From assembly GCA_019323355.1 (NCBI GenBank), contig JAHWHI010000042.1:1-25015 (forward strand): a stretch of DNA of 25,015 bases, in the 5' to 3' direction. Below the pieces are notes generated by a model, which was not told the origin of the DNA, did no database searches, and saw nothing but the letters and a program-made list of their open reading frames with translations. The position numbers and the translations under genes were made by a program. This DNA is from Candidatus Woesearchaeota archaeon. GTDB lineage: Archaea > Nanobdellota > Nanobdellia > Woesearchaeales > WJKV01. Below, one piece after another: positions 8,701 to 14,067 of the stretch (positions are counted from its first letter, which is position 1; every line of letters begins with the position of its first letter).

Positions 8701-9059
8701 TTATTGTTTCAGGCAAATCAATTGCTTCTTTAGGGGAGAGACAGGGCATAACAAACTATTTGGTTGACAAGCTTCGACAGAGTTATGCTAAACAGAAAAG
8801 CCGGTTTTCGAATATGGAAGGAATTCTTGCCCTTAAGATCTTATCTTCATTGCAAGACCACTGGCCAGGACATCTGACAACAATGAACACACTCAAGACA
8901 CAGATCGCTTTCAGAGGATACAGCGGTGATCCTAAGATAGCATATAGCAGAGAAGGTTTTTCTATCTTCAATGATATGATGCGTTCTGTAAGAGAAGAAG
9001 TTCTTGATTTTGCATCTGACAGATATTTCATGGTATATCATGAAAGTGTCAGGTTCTGA
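5757..9059 (+). CDS. secA: Preprotein translocase ATPase SecA
   Basis: SecA is the cytoplasmic motor that pushes unfolded preproteins through the SecYEG channel by ATP hydrolysis. This 1100-residue protein has the expected order. The Walker A motif MTGEGKTLAATLPAYLNAL is near residue 202, followed by GVHVITVNDFLARRDAQWM and the Walker B DEAD at 340-343 within IVDEADSILIDEATTPLII. The preprotein crosslinking region comes next, then ATNMAGRGTDIVLG near 718, GGLHVVGTERHMSRRVDNQLRGRAGRQGD near 811, and the helical scaffold around FNSRKNLYEYDKVLDVQRKRIYDIR. Unusual points are a ~30-residue insertion after Walker A, an insertion of about 75 residues inside NBD2 (roughly 612-688), a second of similar size (about 733-809), and no C-terminal Cys-rich zinc-binding tail. 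Archaea generally lack SecA, yet the promoter and flanking genes here look archaeal. The ATG at 5757 is the first in frame after a TAG at 5745. Confidence 0.96.
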   Translation: MVTDTDPKSNGKSTGWFAGAFGNLLENLEELGDIVDNTFMGLAYRIVGGRNSKLLHDMRPAIDQIHSLEESLEALPDDQLKEKTSELRRRIHQEFVRNNVYRLLDSYEQHLSRMLSTGDEYTIKDLKRLREDARACAEQDKKEGMKRREKILDDILPEAFALVREAAGRNFADKPRFGKHFDVQLQGGIALHHGNVAEMMTGEGKTLAATLPAYLNALELNEEWIQKAKERFGEDVNDWIFDPIDGVPVNKGVHVITVNDFLARRDAQWMGEVYEKLGLSTGAIWDQMESKLGTDARKAAYAKDITYGTSNQFGFDYLRDNMVSDVSEQCQRGFHFGIVDEADSILIDEATTPLIISQTKGHNVVDVRRAQEAVADFEGREKGEDEEDYAEDDSVDFVYDIKIKRPIWTTRGIKKIEKLQAEHGEYFEHLLTQAVRARDFFEKDKHYMVSAEEEKSSAEVIIIDERTGYPAIGRRWTDGLHQAIEAKHEFDESLDEKPKIKEEKETFATVTLQNFFKLYDKLSGMTGTAMTEANEFYKIYGLDVINIPTNKPLIRKEHNDLVYLNKVFKWISALSEILDYHVRGQPVLVGTRSVEDSIMLSTLLKNKKLVEGILVKGRPDLVGEMTQQELVLYSFMFGIHPLEVMKEPQQAVKKVNVGFKKIEQLISTWGIVDSCGQLDVEQISKGLEHEVLNAKKENLEREDKIIAKAGELARITVATNMAGRGTDIVLGKYNVEELLVHWKKYGIAPADLQADDPDLKEKLKQYWTEKKIVHPHTGKEVSLLDYWNKREMYDLLEVFDDDQKGTLTDLGGLHVVGTERHMSRRVDNQLRGRAGRQGDKGSSRFIICLEDELPKRTKAGSEGMKNFLSNTPMGEGKPYNNVFVTYGIRKGQANVENQHFNSRKNLYEYDKVLDVQRKRIYDIRQNLIEGKNISDIVVNDFLGASVRDSVDSILLNDDGSKVQIEEDQVRQIQELMKRKFNIIVSGKSIASLGERQGITNYLVDKLRQSYAKQKSRFSNMEGILALKILSSLQDHWPGHLTTMNTLKTQIAFRGYSGDPKIAYSREGFSIFNDMMRSVREEVLDFASDRYFMVYHESVRF

Positions 9060-9699
9060 GATAATCCTTTAGCGGCCTGACTGCAATCTGAGACCATGCT
9101 TCTACGATATGCTTTCTAGACCCACATATTTTTTCTAATTCCTCTACAGTCCTGAACTGCGCTGTTGTTTTGTCTATCTCTTTGTCCATAGGCTGCACTT
9201 TCTCTGTATCTACCCATATAACGTATAATAATCCAAAATGAACCTGGCTCACTTCGTCAGATTCGTAATTTACATAACCCAAGACTTTAGTTGTGACATT
9301 CGCATCTAGAGGAATAAAAACTTCCTCTTTTAATTCTCGGAACATACTCGTTCGCAACGGATTACTCGGTCCTAGCTCTGCGTCGGCATGGTCGACATGA
9401 CCTCCGATTCCCCAGGACCATTTTCCTCTTAATCTCTCTTCATCGTGCTCTTCTTCTGAACGCATATATGAGAAAACTCTTTTTGTATCCTGATGGATTA
9501 TTAACATGTAAGGTATCGGTTGTTTGTAGTTTGGATCTTTTTCAGCGTCTCCCCTGCGCATAAATATAGATTGGTTCAAGATTATCTTTTCATAATCCAC
9601 TTCGTGCCCTGGCCTGAATCCTTCGAAAAGATTTCTCTGGCTTGGGGCGAACAGTGTCTCCCTTGGTACAACCATGATTTGCTTGTCATCTTTTCCCAT
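9049..9699 (-). CDS. NUDIX-family phosphohydrolase-like protein (COG4112 type)
   Basis: A 216-residue NUDIX-fold protein. NUDIX enzymes hydrolyse nucleoside diphosphates linked to another moiety. The box is visible as GIGGHVDHADAELG, then after a few residues RTSMFRELKEEVFI, which supplies the R-E-L-x-E-E core. The spacer is longer than in the classic G-x5-E-x7-REUxEE box, as I recall for the COG4112 predicted phosphoesterase group. The N-terminal VVPRETLF and FEGF motifs also fit that group. Substrate is unknown. The gene converges on secA, overlapping its 3' end by 11 bp. An A/T-rich TATA-like element (9724-9732) about 28 nt upstream supports the ATG at 9699. Confidence 0.8.
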   Translation of the reverse strand: MGKDDKQIMVVPRETLFAPSQRNLFEGFRPGHEVDYEKIILNQSIFMRRGDAEKDPNYKQPIPYMLIIHQDTKRVFSYMRSEEEHDEERLRGKWSWGIGGHVDHADAELGPSNPLRTSMFRELKEEVFIPLDANVTTKVLGYVNYESDEVSQVHFGLLYVIWVDTEKVQPMDKEIDKTTAQFRTVEELEKICGSRKHIVEAWSQIAVRPLKDYLRT

Positions 9700-9723
9700 A
9701 TCTTTTTGGATTTATTTGTTTGA

Positions 9724-9732
9724 TTATTTAAG
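9724..9732 (-). promoter_or_regulatory. Putative TATA element of the NUDIX gene
   Basis: On the minus strand this reads CTTAAATAA-like sequence about 28 nt before the ATG at 9699. It overlaps the last codons of the upstream gene on the same strand. Confidence 0.4.
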
Positions 9733-10501
9733 TCTTTGTGTAGAGCTTTTTAATGAGCCATCTCAAGAAAAAGATAATTACTATCAGGATGATTAAAGGT
9801 ATTAATAGGAAGATGCCTATCCTGTTGAAGAAGGCTGTGAACGGTGATCTGTCAAAATACATCTTTAGCTTTGGCATCACAACTAAAGTTCTTAACATCT
9901 CTTTTACTGGGAATGCCTCTTCTTTTCCAACCACTAATACATACTTTCCTTGGTTGTCTGGGCTGAAAACTTTTATGTTGTAGGTTCCTTGTTTTACAGC
10001 CTGCTCCATCTCAGGTCCCATGTAATAATAATCTCCGCCAAACTCTTCGTAGAAACGAGTCCATTCATGTTCCAATCCATCTAATGTGTATGTTTTCTCT
10101 CCTAATGTGATGTTTGCTGAAACATCCTTGTCAATGTTTTCTATGTCTGGGACTAAGATCTGCACGTATAGCATGAATGGAGTGCCTGAATTTATCTGGT
10201 AGGATTCTTCTTTTCCTTCCAAGTTTCCATAGAATGCCTGCGAGATCTCTGGATTTTTAATTTCAGTGAAATCTTGGTCGACCAATCTTGGCTGGTGCGC
10301 AGATACTGCTGTGACCAGAAGCAAAAGTAATATTGAAAGTGCAAATATTTTGTTCCTATGGGGACATCTCAGAATCCAGCAATGTATATTATGTATCAGC
10401 ATCCTTAGTTTGATCTTATGTATGTGGCAGGGCTGGTTGGTATATTTTTTCTGCCATGGCCATCTGTGCGGAAACCGATGCGGAGGACATACTTTTTTCA
10501 T
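9728..10501 (-). CDS. Membrane-anchored extracytoplasmic protein, Cys/His-rich N-terminus
   Basis: This 257-residue protein of unknown function has a hydrophobic segment near residues 50-67 (KIFALSILLLLLVTAVSAHQ) resembling a signal sequence. An extracellular beta-rich domain of about 150 residues follows, then a strong C-terminal transmembrane helix (about 230-250) with a basic cytoplasmic tail. This is the layout of a surface-anchored protein. If translation starts at 10501, some 48 residues precede the signal; they are basic and carry four Cys and about seven His (for example CPPHRFPHRW, CHIHKIK, CWILRCPHR). A TATA-like element 27 nt upstream supports this start. An in-frame ATG about 33 codons later is the main alternative and would give a more ordinary signal peptide. 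Family not recognised. Confidence 0.7.
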   Translation of the reverse strand: MKKVCPPHRFPHRWPWQKKYTNQPCHIHKIKLRMLIHNIHCWILRCPHRNKIFALSILLLLLVTAVSAHQPRLVDQDFTEIKNPEISQAFYGNLEGKEESYQINSGTPFMLYVQILVPDIENIDKDVSANITLGEKTYTLDGLEHEWTRFYEEFGGDYYYMGPEMEQAVKQGTYNIKVFSPDNQGKYVLVVGKEEAFPVKEMLRTLVVMPKLKMYFDRSPFTAFFNRIGIFLLIPLIILIVIIFFLRWLIKKLYTKT

Positions 10502-10522
10502 ATTGCTTTGGGAGGTATTATC

Positions 10523-10532
10523 CTATTTAAAT
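10523..10532 (-). promoter_or_regulatory. TATA element for the membrane-anchored protein gene
   Basis: On the minus strand ATTTAAATAG is centred about 27 nt upstream of the ATG at 10501. This is the main evidence for the longer N-terminus of that protein. Confidence 0.45.
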
Positions 10533-10603
10533 CTATTTAAACATGGTTGGAAACACTTAATTATTCAGGTTTAAACTTTCTTTTATATTGTGGGGGTTAA
10601 AAT

Positions 10604-11473
10604 ATGAGACCAGAGGAATGGGAGCAATTAAAAAATTATAATGTCGATGAAAAAGAGATTGAGAAGAATAGTAGAATTGAGCTTCAGATCGCTGGTGCCC
10701 ATGCATTCAGGAACAATGTGGAGATTGAGGTTGCAAGGCATTTTTTAGGATGCCAGGGTCAATTATTTTGGTCTCCTATGCTTGATGTTGAAGATGTCAC
10801 TTTATGGCACGAAGATTATAATGCTGGAGAAGCTGGAAGAAAACAATTGCAGGATCTTATGGATATGGGAGCAAGAGCTGTTGCAGAATTTGAAAAAACA
10901 AGATTTTTCAAAATTGCTTTTCCAAAAGCTCGGCCAAATGCTTCGACAACTGGCGGATGGTTCGGTTCTCCTTGGGATCGAGAATTGAATTTTCATGTTT
11001 TCAGCAGAAAATTTGATGAGACTCATGAAAGATTCTCACTTGGTCGCGTTGGCCGCGGAGATTATAGGCCATATAGTAACACTGATCGTTCGCATTGTTT
11101 ATGGTTTAGCTTTAGTTACAAAGTGCCGCAATTAAGACTGACAACAGTTGAAGAATGTGTTAAGACTTATGCCCTTGAGCCATCTATGCAAGCGTTTTTT
11201 GGCGAACTGATGATACGCACGATGGGCAATTATGCCAGAAGTGTAACACTTGTCTCGGACAGGCTTTCTGATGGTAGAGAGATCATAACTTATTGTGAGA
11301 ATATAGATGCGTTCTTTGATTGTGAAAAAGTTCACCGTACAGCTCCAAAAAGACATGAGTCTATAATTGCACAAGTAGTGGCAGATCCTGATAAATTTGC
11401 ACTAACAGATGAAGATAAAGAGGTACACAAATACCTTGACACAGAAGTTGGCTGTAGCGGAGGAGTAAAATGA
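10604..11473 (+). CDS. Hypothetical protein
   Basis: I do not recognise this 289-residue protein. It has no signal peptide or transmembrane helix and looks like a soluble cytoplasmic globular protein. Notable stretches are a Trp/Gly-rich TTGGWFGSPWDRELNFHVF near residues 115-133, a basic GRVGRGDYRPYSNTDRSHCLWFSF segment (split here only for reading), and a Cys-containing tail CSGG. The regular mix of strand and helix and the ordinary codon use suggest a real gene. The start has a GGGGGT Shine-Dalgarno-like run 7-8 nt upstream. TATA candidates (TTTAAA near 10571 or 10534) give either a very short or a ~40 nt leader. It is followed closely by the DEAD-box helicase promoter. Confidence 0.65.
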   Translation: MRPEEWEQLKNYNVDEKEIEKNSRIELQIAGAHAFRNNVEIEVARHFLGCQGQLFWSPMLDVEDVTLWHEDYNAGEAGRKQLQDLMDMGARAVAEFEKTRFFKIAFPKARPNASTTGGWFGSPWDRELNFHVFSRKFDETHERFSLGRVGRGDYRPYSNTDRSHCLWFSFSYKVPQLRLTTVEECVKTYALEPSMQAFFGELMIRTMGNYARSVTLVSDRLSDGREIITYCENIDAFFDCEKVHRTAPKRHESIIAQVVADPDKFALTDEDKEVHKYLDTEVGCSGGVK

Positions 11474-11484
11474 GAGTAGACCGT

Positions 11485-11496
11485 AAGCTTTATAAA
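11485..11496 (+). promoter_or_regulatory. BRE/TATA promoter of the DEAD-box helicase
   Basis: AAGCTTTATAAA is identical to the secA promoter core. It sits 127 nt before the helicase ATG, so transcription should start near 11519 and produce a leader of about 93 nt. Confidence 0.7.
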
Positions 11497-11518
11497 GGCC
11501 TGGCTGGTTTGTGTATAA

Positions 11519-11611
11519 TATAGAGCATAAGAAGAAGAGAGAGCACTTGCTCAGTAAAATGAACATTTCGCTTTTTCTATACAAGTGCTGAATATATGAG
11601 GTAAATAAAGA
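11519..11611 (+). promoter_or_regulatory. Structured 5' leader of DEAD-box helicase mRNA
   Basis: The predicted leader contains a perfect 8-bp inverted repeat, AGCACTTG (11542-11549) and CAAGTGCT (11582-11589), with a 32-nt loop. An alternative 4-bp hairpin GAGC-ACTT-GCTC (11541-11552) would use the same 5' arm. After the stem comes ATGAGGTAAATAAAG, which contains a GAGGT Shine-Dalgarno site 10 nt before the start codon and also a two-codon ORF (ATG AGG TAA, 11596-11604). Most other operon-leading genes here appear leaderless or nearly so, so a long folded leader suggests post-transcriptional control, plausibly by temperature. Regulation is an inference. Confidence 0.6.
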
Positions 11612-12934
11612 ATGAATTTATTTGTAAAATTAGGCTTAGGCCGAGATTTATTAAAAGCAATAACAGGGCTTGGGCTAACAAAACCAACCCAGATACAGGA
11701 TGCATCAATCCCGCACATAATCCAGGGAAAGGATGTGGTCGGAGAATCAGCAACTGGTTCAGGAAAGACCCTTGCTTTTGGATGCGGTGTTATAGAACGC
11801 GTAACTCCCGGAGCTGGACTCCAGGCTTTGATACTTACTCCTACTAGAGAACTTGCAGAGCAAGTGACAAACGCACTTAGAGGATTTTCTTTTCAGAAAA
11901 AACTAAAGATAATTAGTGTTTATGGCGGAGTTGCAATAGGTCCGCAGATACACGATCTTGCATGGGCAGATGTTGTAGTTGCAACACCTGGAAGACTGCT
12001 TGACCATCTTGACAGAAGGACAATCAACCTGTCAAAAATAAAACTTTTAGTATTAGATGAAGCAGACAGGATGCTTGACATGGGATTCATCGATGATGTT
12101 GAAAAGATCATCAGGATATGCCCGAAAAACAGGCAGACTTTGTTCTTTTCAGCGACAATCTCTGGAAAGATAAGAGATCTTGCACAAAGATACATGAACA
12201 ATCCAATAAAAGTGACTGCGACACGACAGGTCGATCCTAGCAAACTTAAGCAAGTCTATTATGATGTACAAAGAAACATGAAACTTTCACTTCTTGTACA
12301 CCTTCTAAAAAAGGAGAATGCAGACCTTGTTATGGTTTTCTGCAATACAAGAAACAATACTGATTTTGTTGTGAAAAATCTTAAGGCCAACCAGATACGA
12401 GCTATTGCTATCCACGGTGGTCTTTCGCAGAACAAGAGGACAAACACCATCCAGTCATTCAATGACGCAAAAGTAAGGGTGCTTGTCTGTACAGATGTTG
12501 CTGCGCGAGGACTTCACATTGACAATGTTTCGCACGTCTATAATTATGACCTGCCTGCAGATGCAAAGGACTATGTCCACAGGATAGGCAGGACAGCTAG
12601 GGCAGGCGAAGAAGGAAAAGTCATAAACCTGCTTTGTGATGCAGACTATGATAATTTCTCTAAAATCCAGAGAGAGTATCGTACTTTTGCTATCCAGAGG
12701 ATGGAAAAACCTATGGTTGCAAAGATAGTCGCTGTCAGAGCTGAAATCAGAAGAGGCGGTTTCCAGGGACATCGCGGTCCACCTCAAAGAGGAAGTTTCT
12801 CAAGAGGCGGTCCAAGAGGCACTCCTAGAGAAGGCCCAAGAGGATTCCAGAGAGGAAACAGGTCAAGACCTCCACGCCCGGGCAATTCCCGATTCAAGAG
12901 GAATGGAAATTTCAGAAGGCAGAGGTCTGATTAG
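11612..12934 (+). CDS. DEAD-box RNA helicase with RGG-rich C-terminal tail
   Basis: A 440-residue ATP-dependent RNA helicase. All core motifs are present. The Q-motif region is GLTKPTQIQ and motif I is ATGSGKT (residues 47-53). PTRELAEQ and TPGRLLDHL follow, motif II is DEAD (149-152) and motif III is SAT in LFFSATISGK. The C-terminal RecA domain has VMVFCNTR, LVCTDVAARGLHI and HRIGRTARAGEEG. From about residue 378 the protein becomes a basic Gly/Arg/Pro-rich tail with several RGG and RG repeats, a typical flexible RNA-binding extension. Such helicases unwind RNA during ribosome assembly and cold adaptation. It lies upstream of a cold-shock protein gene with a similarly organised leader, which supports a cold-response role. 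Named deaD/csdA-like, but the exact orthologue is uncertain. Confidence 0.95.
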   Translation: MNLFVKLGLGRDLLKAITGLGLTKPTQIQDASIPHIIQGKDVVGESATGSGKTLAFGCGVIERVTPGAGLQALILTPTRELAEQVTNALRGFSFQKKLKIISVYGGVAIGPQIHDLAWADVVVATPGRLLDHLDRRTINLSKIKLLVLDEADRMLDMGFIDDVEKIIRICPKNRQTLFFSATISGKIRDLAQRYMNNPIKVTATRQVDPSKLKQVYYDVQRNMKLSLLVHLLKKENADLVMVFCNTRNNTDFVVKNLKANQIRAIAIHGGLSQNKRTNTIQSFNDAKVRVLVCTDVAARGLHIDNVSHVYNYDLPADAKDYVHRIGRTARAGEEGKVINLLCDADYDNFSKIQREYRTFAIQRMEKPMVAKIVAVRAEIRRGGFQGHRGPPQRGSFSRGGPRGTPREGPRGFQRGNRSRPPRPGNSRFKRNGNFRRQRSD

Positions 12935-12961
12935 ACCCTGAATCAAGGGTATGGCAGTAGG

Positions 12962-12972
12962 AAGCTTTAAAA
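12962..12972 (+). promoter_or_regulatory. BRE/TATA promoter of the cold-shock protein gene
   Basis: AAGCTTTAAAA lies 102 nt before the ATG at 13064. By analogy with the leaderless genes, the start of transcription is predicted near 12996, leaving a leader of about 68 nt. Confidence 0.6.
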
Positions 12973-12995
12973 AGGAGGCTGTATTTTTATACTCA

Positions 12996-13063
12996 ATCAT
13001 CAGAAATTGTATCAAAAGCTATTTCTGAAAAAATAAACAAAACACATGAGGAAATAAAACAAA
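12996..13063 (+). promoter_or_regulatory. Structured 5' leader of the cold-shock protein mRNA
   Basis: A perfect 8-bp inverted repeat, TCAGAAAT (13000-13007) and ATTTCTGA (13021-13028), encloses a 13-nt loop very close to the predicted 5' end. It is followed by an A-rich single-stranded stretch and then ATGAGGAAATAAAAC. That element holds GAGG 12 nt before the start codon and a three-codon ORF (ATG AGG AAA TAA, 13046-13057). The arrangement parallels the leader of the helicase gene just upstream. There is no T-tract after the stem, so it is not a simple terminator. Confidence 0.6.
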
Positions 13064-13261
13064 ATGAAAGGTAAAGTAAAATTTTTCAATGCCGGCAAAG
13101 GCTTTGGATTTATTGCTGCAGATGATGGCAAAGAATACTTTGTTCATCAAACAGGCCTTAAAGAAGGAGTTGTTTTACGTGAGAACGACGCAGTTGTTTT
13201 CGATGTAGAGCAAGGCGACAGAGGCCCAAAAGCAGTTAATGTTGAACTAGACAACGAATAA
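13064..13261 (+). CDS. Cold-shock protein (CspA family)
   Basis: A 65-residue single cold-shock domain, the usual length of CspA-type proteins, which bind single-stranded RNA and act as RNA chaperones. The RNP1 motif is KGFGFI (residues 12-17) and RNP2 is EYFVHQ, with Tyr in place of the more usual Val. The start MKGKVKFFN and the end GPKAVNV are classic family features. Such proteins are universal in bacteria but patchy in archaea. The gene has its own promoter, a structured leader and a T-rich end, so it forms a single-gene unit. Its pairing with the helicase points to shared control. Confidence 0.96.
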   Translation: MKGKVKFFNAGKGFGFIAADDGKEYFVHQTGLKEGVVLRENDAVVFDVEQGDRGPKAVNVELDNE

Positions 13262-13280
13262 AACCATCAAAAAACTAAAA

Positions 13281-13327
13281 TTTTTTGAATCAAAAACTTT
13301 TTCTTTTTCTATAATTTATTTTTTTCT
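13281..13327 (+). terminator. T-rich terminator after the cold-shock gene
   Basis: Several runs of five to seven T (13281-13286, 13298-13309, 13315-13325) occur in succession without a stable hairpin, as expected for archaeal intrinsic termination. Confidence 0.6.
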
Positions 13328-13379
13328 TACAATAGTCATATGTTTACACATATCCTTTAAATCCATTTTCGGGATTTGA

Positions 13380-13390
13380 TACTATATAAC
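13380..13390 (+). promoter_or_regulatory. Putative TATA element
   Basis: TACTATATAAC is centred about 23 nt before the ATG at 13409 and 14 nt before the GTG at 13400. The spacing favours the ATG. Confidence 0.45.
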
Positions 13391-13408
13391 ATAGTATAGG
13401 TGAATAAA

Positions 13409-13999
13409 ATGGAACTAGAACATATTGGAGACAAATTATATGTGGGGGAAGCTACTAAGGGGATATCTATCCCGCCAGAAGAAATAGCGTATGGACGGTA
13501 TATCTTACCAAATACACTAGGCCATTCTGAACATGAAGATATTGGAGCAAGAATAGTCGAAGCTTCAAGAGAGAAGAAACAATGGGTAGGTGTTGCTTAC
13601 TCACGTCTGGCTGACCAGCTTATTGAAGAGCTTACAGCGATGGCAGACCGGGACAAGAAAGCAAGAGAAGCATGGGAGAATAGACCTGGCTTTTTAAGAA
13701 GTATCTATAACACATTGTACAATGGTTTCAAAGCTCTTGTAGTTCCTTCAAAGACAGGCGCTGGTTCAGAACCAAGTGACCAGGTTGAGGAAACAGAAGA
13801 GAAGATTGAAAAGAAATTCAGTGTTCTTGCATTCCAACTGTACACGCAAGGACCAAGAGGACCAGAGATACTTGGCTATGAGATCAGAACCATGGCTGAC
13901 AAAGGTTACCTAGAACTTGTTGATATCGATGAGGAAAATACAGTCCTTGTTCCTACACAGAAATTCGTAGAGACAGTGCACGGTTCCCAGAGAAGATAA
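13409..13999 (+). CDS. Hypothetical protein, possible C-terminal winged helix
   Basis: A 196-residue protein that I do not recognise. The frame is also open from a GTG at 13400, but AGGTGA immediately upstream and the TATA spacing favour the ATG. The middle (about residues 50-135) is helical and charged, including an acidic linker near SDQVEETEEKIEKK. The last 60 residues read helix, helix, then two short strands (ILGYEIRTMADKGYLELV, then NTVLVPTQKF). This could be a winged-helix domain, though it is not strong evidence of DNA binding. No signal peptide or membrane segment. The gene stands alone between T-rich terminators. Confidence 0.6.
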   Translation: MELEHIGDKLYVGEATKGISIPPEEIAYGRYILPNTLGHSEHEDIGARIVEASREKKQWVGVAYSRLADQLIEELTAMADRDKKAREAWENRPGFLRSIYNTLYNGFKALVVPSKTGAGSEPSDQVEETEEKIEKKFSVLAFQLYTQGPRGPEILGYEIRTMADKGYLELVDIDEENTVLVPTQKFVETVHGSQRR

Positions 14000-14002
14000 T
14001 AA

Positions 14003-14021
14003 TTTTTCTTTTTTCTTTTTT
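14003..14021 (+). terminator. T-rich terminator
   Basis: A pyrimidine tract of almost pure T, interrupted by two C, follows four bases after the stop codon of the preceding gene. It fits archaeal T-tract termination. Confidence 0.55.
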
Positions 14022-14034
14022 ATATTATTATGAC

Positions 14035-14048
14035 AAGCTTTTTATATT
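14035..14048 (+). promoter_or_regulatory. BRE/TATA promoter, nucleotidyltransferase-like gene
   Basis: AAGCTTTTTATATT is the third exact copy of this element. It begins 33 nt before the ATG at 14068 and decides that start over the upstream in-frame TTG at 14047, which lies within the promoter. Confidence 0.7.
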
Positions 14049-14067
14049 GCCTCTTATAGTATGGGGT

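Noticed and set aside
5683..9060. Chimeric assembly as the explanation for secA
   Set aside because: Promoter type, base composition and codon use look continuous on both sides, with tight spacing and a short convergent overlap at the 3' end. It cannot be excluded without reads.
10266..10574. A 102-codon plus-strand open frame antisense to the membrane-anchored protein gene
   Set aside because: It is Cys/Trp-rich without recognisable motifs, has no promoter spacing or Shine-Dalgarno site, and mirrors the opposite-strand gene and its promoter.
13000..13028. The inverted repeat upstream of the cold-shock gene as a terminator for the helicase gene
   Set aside because: It is followed by A-rich, not T-rich, sequence and lies downstream of a TATA box, so it fits a leader hairpin better.
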